Assembly: GCA_021775475.1 (NCBI GenBank)
Contig: JAJFHS010000010.1
Location: 1 to 49,927 of the forward strand
DNA: 49,927 bases
Source: Hyphomicrobiales bacterium
Lineage (GTDB): Bacteria > Pseudomonadota > Alphaproteobacteria > Rhizobiales > JAJFHR01
Direction: 5' to 3'
The notes beneath the pieces were generated by a model. That model was not told where the DNA came from and searched no databases. It saw only the letters and a list, made by a program, of their open reading frames with translations. How positions within the stretch are numbered: the stretch's first letter is position 1; the number at the start of each line of letters is the position of its first letter. The position numbers and the translations under genes are program-made. Shown piece after piece: positions 42,952 to 49,927 of this stretch.

Positions 42952-43161
42952 GGTGTCAGGACCAACGATAATGGAATTGAAAATACATATTAGCAGCTTT
43001 TTCAATTTCGACAAAAAGGCTCAATCTGTTCATTTTACATAAAACAGACATCAGATATGACATTTTCACCATATTTAATAGACACTTTATTATCCCCCAT
43101 CTTGTTTTGCGATTGTATATTTCCCGCATATCTTGAAATCTGACTAAAGGAAAATACAGTC

Positions 43162-44631
43162 ATGGACGACACACCGAAATTAAAGCTCCCCTATATCATG
43201 GCCGCGCAGGCCCAGAAACACATAACTCACAATGAGGCCATAAGGGCACTTGATGTGATCGTCCAGCTTGGCGTAATTGATCGCGATTTAAGCACTGCCC
43301 CCGACTCCCCCCTGGACGGGGACAGTTATATCATTGCTGGCGTTGCCAGCGGTGATTGGGGGGGACATGAGGGTGAAATTGCTGCCTTTAAGGACAATGG
43401 CTGGGCCTTTCATGTGCCTGGTGAAGGCTGGCTGGCATGGGTGGCGGACGAAGACCTTTTGCTGGTTTTTGACGGCACACAATGGAACGAGTTATCAGGC
43501 AGTGGCGGTGGTTCTGTCAACCCGGCCACGCTCGTCGGCGTTAACACGACGGCCAGCAATCCCGACAAACTGTCAGTCAAATCCGACGCCATTTTATTTT
43601 CCCATGACGATGTGACGCCAGGGAGCGGCGACATACAAACCAAACTGAACAAGGCTTCAAGCGGAAATACCGCATCTTTTTTGTTCCAGACTGACTGGTC
43701 AGGGCGGGCCGAGATCGGCCTTGCGGGAGATGACGATTTTCATTTCAAAGTCAGTGCGGACGGCTCCACCTTCCATGAGGCCATCATCATCGACAAGGAT
43801 GACGGGGCGGTCGCCATGCCCAATACACGAACCGCTTTCAACTACCTCATCAATGGCGATTTTTGCATCAATCAGCGCCGGTTTGCCGGTGGAGCCCTTG
43901 CATCCGGCAGCTATGGACATGACCGCTGGAAAGCCGATAGCAGTGGAGCCGACTATACAACTGCACCTGGCAAGACAATCACTTTGACATCGGGAACGCT
44001 GGTGCAGGTTATCGAACAGCCCGGGCTGGCCTCAAAGCAGGTCAATCTGAGCGTCGAAGAGCTGACAGGCGGGGATCTGGTTTTTGATATTGCCGGACAA
44101 ACCGGTACGATCACGGCAGGAAGCGGTCGGCGCGGTGCCAGCATTACCCTTGGCGTTGGAGATAACGGTAATATCAGCGTCAAGATAACGCCGGCCAGTG
44201 CAGCGGTTAGCTTCAAAAGAGTACAGCTGGAGCGTGGGGTGTACCCTTCGGGCAGGATAGTGGAAAACCCTGTCGATCAATATTTGCGTTGTCAGCGCTA
44301 TTATTTTCACACAGTGAGCAATGGCAACCAGCCGGTTGACGGGGCCGGATTGACTGGGGCACTTGCCGTATCTGCGGCCAATACCTTGATACAGGGGACA
44401 ATGATTGCAGCGCGGTTTCCGGTCGAAATGCGCAGCTCGCCAACCATCACCACCCTCAATCCGCAATCGGCCGATCCCGGCAACAGTGGCAAATTGTACA
44501 ACTCATTTGGCAATCATATTGCGTCAACCGTTGGTCTGATTGGCAATAAGGGTTGTTCCGTATGGAACGCCGAAGTGACATCGGTCGGAGCCATTCATTA
44601 TATTCATCTCGAGGCGGAGGCCGAATTATGA
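43162..44631 (+). CDS. DUF2793 / phage tail-fibre-like protein
   Basis: A 489-residue protein with no signal peptide. Residues 1-110 are a DUF2793 domain (LPYIMAAQAQKHITHNEAIR, AAFKDNGWAFHVPGEGWLAW, DGTQWNEL). From about residue 230 it has a tail-fibre-like carbohydrate-binding layout: FNYLINGDFCINQRRFAG, a HDRWKAD segment, a beta-rich middle, then ERGVYPSGRIVENPVDQYLRCQRYYF and ARFPVEMRSSPTIT. These C-terminal blocks are common in phage and gene-transfer-agent fibres. AAAGGA precedes the ATG. It stands alone among polysaccharide genes with no other phage gene nearby; its last 6 bp overlap the convergent epimerase gene. Confidence 0.78.
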   Translation: MDDTPKLKLPYIMAAQAQKHITHNEAIRALDVIVQLGVIDRDLSTAPDSPLDGDSYIIAGVASGDWGGHEGEIAAFKDNGWAFHVPGEGWLAWVADEDLLLVFDGTQWNELSGSGGGSVNPATLVGVNTTASNPDKLSVKSDAILFSHDDVTPGSGDIQTKLNKASSGNTASFLFQTDWSGRAEIGLAGDDDFHFKVSADGSTFHEAIIIDKDDGAVAMPNTRTAFNYLINGDFCINQRRFAGGALASGSYGHDRWKADSSGADYTTAPGKTITLTSGTLVQVIEQPGLASKQVNLSVEELTGGDLVFDIAGQTGTITAGSGRRGASITLGVGDNGNISVKITPASAAVSFKRVQLERGVYPSGRIVENPVDQYLRCQRYYFHTVSNGNQPVDGAGLTGALAVSAANTLIQGTMIAARFPVEMRSSPTITTLNPQSADPGNSGKLYNSFGNHIASTVGLIGNKGCSVWNAEVTSVGAIHYIHLEAEAEL

Positions 44632-45666
44632 GAGCGAAACCAGAATATCGAAGATTTTACGCGCCGATTCGCCCTCTCCATAATCTGTTATATTGAGTCT
44701 GGATGTGCGGTAATCTTCGCTGGTCCACAGGCGGTTCCAGCCAGATTCAATGGTTTCCACCCATTCCGTTTCATCGCGCAGGGTAACGCATGGGGCTTTA
44801 TGGAAATAGGCTTCCTTCTGCAAGCCGCCAGAATCAGTATAAACACCAACAGTTCCTGCCAGCAAACGATGAATGTCGAAATAGCCAACCGGATCAATCA
44901 GCTTGATGCCCTTTGGTGTAATGCCATATTTCTGCATCACCTGTTTGGTTCGTGGATGGACAGGAAAGACCATTACCCGATCCGTTGCAGCCTCTTCAAG
45001 AAAGGTAATGACTTTGCGAAAGCGCTGTTCATCATCAGTGTTCTCGGCCCGGTGCAGGGTACAAAGCAGATAATCACCGTCCTCAACCCCGATCTGATCA
45101 AGAATATCCGATTGCGCACGAGCGCTCTCGCTGGCAAACAGGGTGGCGTCATACATGACATCCCCCACATGATGGACCCCCTTGGTGATGCCTTCTTTTT
45201 GAAGATTGGAAATCGAAAGACGGGTCGGGCAGAACAACTGCTCCGATAGCTGATCGGAGACGATGCGGTTGATCTCCTCAGGCATTGCCCGGTTGAAGGA
45301 ACGCAGTCCTGCTTCGACATGGAACAGTGGAATATGCAGTTTTACAGCTACCAGCGCCCCGGCCAAAGTCGAGTTGGTATCGCCATATATCAGCACGCCG
45401 TCCGGTTTTTCCGCGAGCATAACTGTTTCCAGCTTTTCCATCATCCGTCCGGTCATGGCACCATGACTGCCGCCCATCACCTCAAGATTATGGGTGGGTT
45501 CGGGAATGCCCAGTTCGGAAAAAAAGATGCTCGACATATTGGCGTCGAAATGCTGGCCCGTATGGATGATCTTTTCACTGATGCCGGGGGTTTGCGCGAT
45601 GATACGCGAAACAGTGGCAACCTTGATAAATTGCGGTCGAGCGCCCACCACGGTCAGGAGTTTCAT
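44626..45666 (-). CDS. wecB: UDP-N-acetylglucosamine 2-epimerase (non-hydrolysing)
   Basis: Cytoplasmic enzyme of 346 residues converting UDP-GlcNAc to UDP-ManNAc, a precursor of surface polysaccharides. Family residues are evident: VVGARPQFIK at the start, IYGDTNSTLAG, HVEAGLRSFNRAMPEEINR, LCTLHRAENTDD, FPVHPRTKQ and YTDSGGLQKEA. It ends 27 bp after the upstream sugar epimerase on the same strand, so the two likely form an operon. Confidence 0.93.
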   Translation of the reverse strand: MKLLTVVGARPQFIKVATVSRIIAQTPGISEKIIHTGQHFDANMSSIFFSELGIPEPTHNLEVMGGSHGAMTGRMMEKLETVMLAEKPDGVLIYGDTNSTLAGALVAVKLHIPLFHVEAGLRSFNRAMPEEINRIVSDQLSEQLFCPTRLSISNLQKEGITKGVHHVGDVMYDATLFASESARAQSDILDQIGVEDGDYLLCTLHRAENTDDEQRFRKVITFLEEAATDRVMVFPVHPRTKQVMQKYGITPKGIKLIDPVGYFDIHRLLAGTVGVYTDSGGLQKEAYFHKAPCVTLRDETEWVETIESGWNRLWTSEDYRTSRLNITDYGEGESARKIFDILVSLS

Positions 45667-45692
45667 GTCAATACCTCCAAGCTTTGCACCAA

Positions 45693-46607
45693 TCAGCTCG
45701 ACAGGCCAGCCTTGTTGATACGTCTAAGAATGCGTGTGCACAGACGATCCACCCCTTCTTGAAGGCTGACTTTCGCCTCATACCCGAGAATGTCGCGCAT
45801 CCGGTCAAGCGTAGGGTTTTTTACCAGCGTCATCTGACCGGGAATCTCGATGGTCTTGATCAGTTCCTTTGAGGCACTCAGTCGCTCGCGAATCATTTCG
45901 GCCAGTTCGTGAATGGGACGAATGTCCGCCTGCCCGATATTGATCACCGAATAGTCCTTGACATGCGCGGCACGTTCAATGGCCTCGACAGCATCAGAAA
46001 CGTGAAGCCAGCCACGCGCCGAGCCCTTGTGCACCTCAATAGGCAGGCCACGCGCCAGATCATAGGCAAAACGGATCATGGCCGAACGGTGATCGCCCAG
46101 ATCCTCATTTTCGTCATACATCATAAAGGGACGCAATGTAACGGCTTTGAGATTATGGTGCTCTACTTCATATTCCACCATTTTTTCACCCAACAGCTTG
46201 CTCAGGCCATAACGGTTGTTGGGCTTTGGATCGGTCAGACTTTCATCCATCACATCGCATTCGGGACCATAGACTTCCGAAGTTGAAAAGAACACGGTCA
46301 TAGCATCAGCCCGCTTGCACAATTGCAATACATTATTGATACCGGCAAGATTGGTGGCGATAGCCTGTCCTGCTGATTGCTCGCACGTCACGCGGCTGAC
46401 CATGGCCGACAGCAGAAACACAACGTCAGGCCCCCAGTCAAAAGCGGGCAACAGATCGACGGGATGATTGATATCCGCAACAATATAATTTTCACGCCAG
46501 GCCGGCTTGATGTCAGTTTCCATGACCTCATAGCCCTTGGATTTGAGGTGCTTTACCAATGGTTTGCCAATATTGCCTTCAGAACCGATAATCAGTGCTC
46601 TTTTCAT
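45693..46607 (-). CDS. NAD-dependent epimerase/dehydratase
   Basis: Extended short-chain dehydrogenase of 304 residues acting on a nucleotide sugar. The NAD motif GSEGNIGKPL is at residues 8-17. The Ser/Tyr/Lys triad is in FFSTSEVYG and YGLSKLLGEK. The last part (GQADIRPIHELAEMIRE, LDRMRDILGYEAKVSL) matches UDP-glucose 4-epimerase relatives. The exact sugar cannot be determined. It starts the two-gene unit with wecB. Confidence 0.9.
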   Translation of the reverse strand: MKRALIIGSEGNIGKPLVKHLKSKGYEVMETDIKPAWRENYIVADINHPVDLLPAFDWGPDVVFLLSAMVSRVTCEQSAGQAIATNLAGINNVLQLCKRADAMTVFFSTSEVYGPECDVMDESLTDPKPNNRYGLSKLLGEKMVEYEVEHHNLKAVTLRPFMMYDENEDLGDHRSAMIRFAYDLARGLPIEVHKGSARGWLHVSDAVEAIERAAHVKDYSVINIGQADIRPIHELAEMIRERLSASKELIKTIEIPGQMTLVKNPTLDRMRDILGYEAKVSLQEGVDRLCTRILRRINKAGLSS

Positions 46608-46874
46608 TGTGGATTTTCTCGTTTTTTGATGGAGTTAAGTTGCAAAACAATACCCGAAAATTTTTTGATCGATACTAAAGAATTTGTGTGAACTCTTGAA
46701 CGCCCGGGTTTGTTCCCGAGTATACAAATGATCCTTTATACCAGCCAATAATCAGGGCCATGTTTCGCATACGATGATGGCGTAAGAGAAATTTAAACTA
46801 TTACGTAACTAAATTGTTAATTAAAAGTAGTCAACCCTTTACCGTTTGTGGATAAATATCCAGTCGTAGAAAGG
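46608..46874. other. AT-rich intergenic region, no gene
   Basis: This 267-bp gap upstream of the sugar epimerase gene is AT-rich and holds no coding sequence that I can support. It probably contains the promoter for the epimerase-wecB unit, but no -10/-35 pair stands out. The IS3-type element begins at its right end. Confidence 0.5.
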
Positions 46875-47882
46875 TAATCCCCCCACTTTTAACGGGGTCT
46901 ACTTGTAGAACTACGCAGCTTGTTTCAGTTTCATAGCGGGTGTGACCCCGCCGATGGCCATATTGGGCCGGTCGTTGTTGTATGTCCATAGCCAGCTTTT
47001 GGCTTGTTCCTGTGCCTCCTGTATTGTTTCAAAGATATTCTGATCGAGCCATTCATGGCGAACGGTGCGATTATAACGCTCGATGTAGGCGTTCTGTTGC
47101 GGTTTGCCTGGCTGGATGTACTTCATATGAATGCCGAGAGTTTCAGCCCATAGCTTGAGCATGCCGCTGATATATTCCGGATCATTATCGACCCGGATAA
47201 ACTGTGGTTTGCCCCGCCATTCAATAATCCTGTTCAGGCTGCGAATGACGCGTAACGTCGGCAGGGAAAAATCCACCTCAATGCCCAAACCCTCGCGGTT
47301 AAAGTCACAAAGCACATTCAAGGCTCGGAACTTGCGCCCATCTGCCAACTGGTCAGCCATAAAATCCATCGACCATGTATGATTGGGATATTCTGGAACA
47401 GTCAGAGCATCTGGCTTTTCTCTTTTCAACCGTTTGCGTGGCCTGATGCGTAGATTGAGCTCCAGTTCCTTGTAAATGCGGTACACGCGCTTGTGGTTCC
47501 ACTTAAAGCCTTTCACATTGCGCAAATACAAAAAACACAAACCAAAGCCCCATGTGCGCCGATTGGTTGTTAATCGAACAAGCCAGGCAGCAATCAATGC
47601 ATTTTCATCGACAAACTTGCACTCATAACGATAACAGGTCTCACTAATCTGGAAGGCTCGGCACGCAAGCGCAATGCTCACACGCCTGTTGGCAACAGCA
47701 TCAACGGCCATCTCTCGTCTTTGAGACGGCCTTAACGCTTTTTTCCAAGAGCTTCCTTCAGCTTGACGCAAAATACCCATGATCTTGGCATCGCTAAATC
47801 TTCTGTTCTTCATCAAAATCTCCTCAGAATATTATGCCGAGAAAATTCTACTTTTAAACACCTTTAATTTCAGGGGGGATTA
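46875..47882 (-). mobile_element. IS3-family insertion sequence with deleted orfA
   Basis: Inverted ends TAATCCCCCC (46875-46884) and GGGGGGATTA (47873-47882) enclose a transposase gene on the minus strand. The 1008-bp length is shorter than a normal IS3 element of about 1.2 kb because most of orfA is missing. The element is inserted in the 3' part of the glycosyltransferase gene that ends at 47854, cutting off its natural end. No target duplication is evident. Confidence 0.75.
46911..47816 (-). CDS. IS3-family transposase, OrfA remnant fused to OrfB
   Basis: A 301-residue fusion. The first 20 residues ([20 protein letters not shown]) are the OrfA start. The rest from about residue 25 ([20 protein letters not shown] onward) is OrfB. 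Roughly 60 residues of OrfA, including its leucine zipper, are missing. The integrase acids remain: [16 protein letters not shown] (usually DNGPEF) and [10 protein letters not shown]. Normally the two frames are joined by -1 frameshifting; here they form one frame by deletion. Activity is doubtful without the full OrfA region. Confidence 0.85.
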   Translation of the reverse strand: MMKNRRFSDAKIMGILRQAEGSSWKKALRPSQRREMAVDAVANRRVSIALACRAFQISETCYRYECKFVDENALIAAWLVRLTTNRRTWGFGLCFLYLRNVKGFKWNHKRVYRIYKELELNLRIRPRKRLKREKPDALTVPEYPNHTWSMDFMADQLADGRKFRALNVLCDFNREGLGIEVDFSLPTLRVIRSLNRIIEWRGKPQFIRVDNDPEYISGMLKLWAETLGIHMKYIQPGKPQQNAYIERYNRTVRHEWLDQNIFETIQEAQEQAKSWLWTYNNDRPNMAIGGVTPAMKLKQAA

Positions 47883-49599
47883 TCGCAACAAAAAAACCCA
47901 CAAGATCGGGCTTGCGTCGCAAGAGGTGAACGATGGCGGGAAATTGCGTTGTCTCTGGCAACCAAGTCAGACTGGCTGGCCCCATACGCGATCCTGGAAC
48001 CCATTTCACACAATCAATCCGGCCTGCCCTGATCGCCAATTCGAGCTGTGCTTGTGGCGTTTGGCCGAGGCGTCCGGCATCCGGCGTCAGGGTCAGACAA
48101 CCCGTTGAGCCATCGAATAAGGCTGCAATCAGCGGCTGTCCGGTGTGTTTTGAGAAGAGCGCCATTTGACCGACCAGCGCTAGCAAAGACAAAACCTCTT
48201 CGCGTTCCTGCGGGCTTTCAATGGCCCTTTCAAGCTGTGAGGGAAGGACGAAATCCGGCGTCCTGCGGTGGCGCTTTTTACGAAGGTCCGCCACCTTCTC
48301 AACCATCATGCCAACCCTTTCAACAGCCGCCGGGCGTAAACTGACGGGCAACAGGGGTAACATTCTGCGACGGCTAATCTCAGTGAATTTTCTGATCATT
48401 GAGGACTTGATGAGATGGCCTCGTAAAGTCCGGTCATAGCGCCCGAACCGCTTTGTAAATTCCTCTGCTGCATAGGAAGGCAATCTATGACGATCAGGCT
48501 TTACCATTGCTTCCAGTTCGCGATCAATAAGCTGCATAAAGCCGCGATATCCATATTTCTCATTGCGGGCGACTTCCTCAAAGGCCGCCTGTATGATCAA
48601 TTCAGCGCGTTCTCCATCGCGCAAAACTGCAACCACCTCTTCCATGTTGGAATGGTCTTTTTTCAAAGGTACAAAATGGCGCCATGATTCGAGCACACCG
48701 GAATACTCACCTTCATAGGCGATGATCAGGGTGCGAAGGGCAACTGCTTCAAAACAGCGCGGCGAGATCTGGTTCAAGCGGATACGACCATCTTCATCTG
48801 CAAAATACAGCCGTTGCAATTCCTCATGGGAGACTTCCGGCTGGCGCGCCGCATGGGCTTCGACCCTGCGGGCGATCTGGCCGGTAAAGTCAAATATCCC
48901 CGCACCGCTTTCAACCGCCAGCACGGCCTTGCAGCGGGTGAGAAAATCAATCCACTTATCGTTATAGATCCGGTCCCGCTCGCGTACGGATATATCGCAG
49001 CCCAGATTATAAAGCGGGACATCACGCAAAAATTTTTCGGCAATCAACCATTTTTCACGGCCCAGCTGACCATGCCAGGCAGGATAAACCCGTCCGCGAT
49101 AGCCAATATCGAGGGGGCGCTTTGCAAAGGGAGGAACCTCCTTGTCAAGCAGCTGGTGAGACACGTAGCCGGTCAGCACATTGACAGATTTGAGCTGAGG
49201 AAAGCGGACAGGCGAATAGACTTTCTCGATCTCGCACTCCGGTACGCAGGTCAACAATAAATTAATGCCAAGATAATCAATGGCCTCAAGGGTATCATTG
49301 ATCTCGCGATATTCATCCTGAATGAACATCGCCTTGAAGCCGGTAAAACAGCGCAAACGGTATCTGGCAAGCGGCGACAGATAGCTGTCAAGGCGCGCTG
49401 ACAGGGTATAATGGATTATGATCCCGTCAAAGCGTTCCAGCCCAAGATCATCTGGCAGATCGCCGAGGCCTGAATAGATATGAATATTGTGCCGGGAAAA
49501 GACATCGAAGGCCTCAATATGATCTTTGCAGGTCTGCGCTTGAAGCGGCTGGTAATTGCAAATCAGCAGCAAATCAAGTTGCCTTGTTGGTTGGGTCAT
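47854..49599 (-). CDS. Glycosyltransferase-like protein, CgeB-like (paralogue 3), 3' end replaced by IS3
   Basis: The largest of the three paralogues, 581 residues. The shared core covers residues 1-370: LLLICNYQPL, AMFIQDEYREIN, NVLTGYVS, GYRGRVYPAWHG, VESGAGIFDFTG and ISPRCFEAVALRTLIIAYEG with KDHSNMEEVVAVLRD. A C-terminal extension of about 150 residues follows, with no match that I recognise. The last nine residues (IIPPEIKGV) and the stop codon are encoded by the IS3 inverted repeat, so the original C-terminus is lost. It may still work, since the enzymatic core is complete. Confidence 0.7.
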   Translation of the reverse strand: MTQPTRQLDLLLICNYQPLQAQTCKDHIEAFDVFSRHNIHIYSGLGDLPDDLGLERFDGIIIHYTLSARLDSYLSPLARYRLRCFTGFKAMFIQDEYREINDTLEAIDYLGINLLLTCVPECEIEKVYSPVRFPQLKSVNVLTGYVSHQLLDKEVPPFAKRPLDIGYRGRVYPAWHGQLGREKWLIAEKFLRDVPLYNLGCDISVRERDRIYNDKWIDFLTRCKAVLAVESGAGIFDFTGQIARRVEAHAARQPEVSHEELQRLYFADEDGRIRLNQISPRCFEAVALRTLIIAYEGEYSGVLESWRHFVPLKKDHSNMEEVVAVLRDGERAELIIQAAFEEVARNEKYGYRGFMQLIDRELEAMVKPDRHRLPSYAAEEFTKRFGRYDRTLRGHLIKSSMIRKFTEISRRRMLPLLPVSLRPAAVERVGMMVEKVADLRKKRHRRTPDFVLPSQLERAIESPQEREEVLSLLALVGQMALFSKHTGQPLIAALFDGSTGCLTLTPDAGRLGQTPQAQLELAIRAGRIDCVKWVPGSRMGPASLTWLPETTQFPAIVHLLRRKPDLVGFFVAIIPPEIKGV

Positions 49600-49694
49600 C
49601 GAACCATGTTCTCACGTCGGCCAGCGGTCATCACCCAATAATAACACAAAGTAAATGAATTACGCAAATTCGTTGCAAGACCGTATTGTTCAAA

Positions 49695-49709
49695 TTGACA
49701 ACCTGTCAA
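49695..49709. promoter_or_regulatory. Palindrome upstream of glycosyltransferase paralogue 3
   Basis: TTGACA-ACC-TGTCAA forms a perfect 6-bp inverted repeat about 100 bp before the start of paralogue 3. It could be an operator, and one arm (TTGACA) could serve as a -35 box. Evidence is the symmetry alone. The surrounding 200 bp contain no gene. Confidence 0.35.
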
Positions 49710-49802
49710 CACCGGAGTATCCGTATTAATCAAGCGGTTTTTCAACCCATTTTCAATTATCCCTGATGAGCGCATTTGCGAGAATAAATAGTCGAACGTG
49801 AA

Positions 49803-49927
49803 CTACGCGATTTTGGCTGATTGACTGACTATCCAGATGATCCAGATTTTGAGCCAAAGAAGCCTGATCCACTTGAGGATGAGGCGGAAGTTGTATCCTG
49901 CTGCTGCGAGGATGGGGTTGATGGCAT
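49803..49927 (-). CDS. IS5-family transposase, C-terminus (partial)
   Basis: The right edge of the window carries the last 40 codons of a leftward gene with stop TAG at 49803-49805. The peptide AINPILAAAGYNFRLILKWI matches the conserved end of IS5-type transposases (A-I-N-x-x-L-A-A-A-G-Y-N-F). The rest lies outside the window. After RLL the sequence is unusually rich in Trp and Ile, so the very end may be degraded. Confidence 0.75.
   Translation of the reverse strand, partial: AINPILAAAGYNFRLILKWIRLLWLKIWIIWIVSQSAKIA

Noticed and set aside
1..49927. CRISPR arrays, rRNA genes, plasmid or phage replication origins, toxin-antitoxin pairs
   Set aside because: No regularly spaced repeats, rRNA sequence, Rep protein, iterons or small paired toxin/antitoxin genes were seen on either strand.

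Overview
The window reads as a chromosomal segment of an alphaproteobacterium, probably of the Hyphomicrobiales (Rhizobiales) type. Indicators are the dispersed GTCATCCTCGGGC/GCCCGAGGATGAC palindrome near the left end, the FdhD-MobA-MobB-MoeA set beside TusA, the hydroxybutyrate dehydrogenase / acetoacetate decarboxylase / patatin group, and DUF2793 and CZB chemoreceptor proteins. The genus cannot be fixed from sequence reading alone.

Layout. 1-137: edge of an IS3-family element. 318-9858: a divergent DeoR regulator and a co-directional operon for uptake and breakdown of a betaine-like N-methylated compound (binding protein, ATPase, double-length permease, choline-kinase-like protein, FAD/GcvT demethylase, DUF2164, DapA-like aldolase). 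9923-13469: housekeeping genes (DD-carboxypeptidase, PurC, CobW GTPase, ArsC-like reductase). 13474-14434: an AT-rich hypothetical gene and a chimeric scar made of tusA and arsC-like 3' ends. 14465-21356: EamA exporter, TusA, the molybdenum-cofactor/formate-dehydrogenase maturation genes fdhD-mobA-mobB-moeA, an acyl-CoA synthetase and a DUF924 protein. 21386-28930: chemoreceptor, alpha/beta hydrolase, DUF6629 membrane protein, hydroxybutyrate dehydrogenase, an internally deleted acetoacetate decarboxylase, patatin, a second EamA transporter, and a frameshifted cyclopropane fatty acid synthase. 29085-32589: a complete mercury resistance operon (merR divergent from merTPAB) with a classical 19-bp-spacer MerR promoter. 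32604-36757: AlkA, GluQ, a cytosolic hybrid histidine kinase, MsrA and a small membrane protein.

A tRNA-Ser(GGA) at 36994-37083 marks the boundary to an accessory region that fills the rest of the window. It has IS21-like terminal repeats, a complete IS6-family element, a decapitated gene, an ABC polysaccharide exporter, three divergent paralogues of a glycosyltransferase-like (CgeB-like) family, a DUF2793 tail-fibre-like protein, a UDP-GlcNAc 2-epimerase, an NAD-dependent sugar epimerase, a deleted IS3 element that has cut off the end of the third glycosyltransferase, and the end of an IS5-type transposase. I read this as a surface-polysaccharide island reshaped by insertion sequences. The combination of the glycosyltransferase trio with a phage-fibre-like protein is the best candidate for something undescribed.

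Gene decay recurs across the window (adc deletion, cfa frameshift, arsC/tusA scar, truncated glycosyltransferase), so recent rearrangement is a theme. All functional calls come from motif and family recognition by eye; no database search was run.
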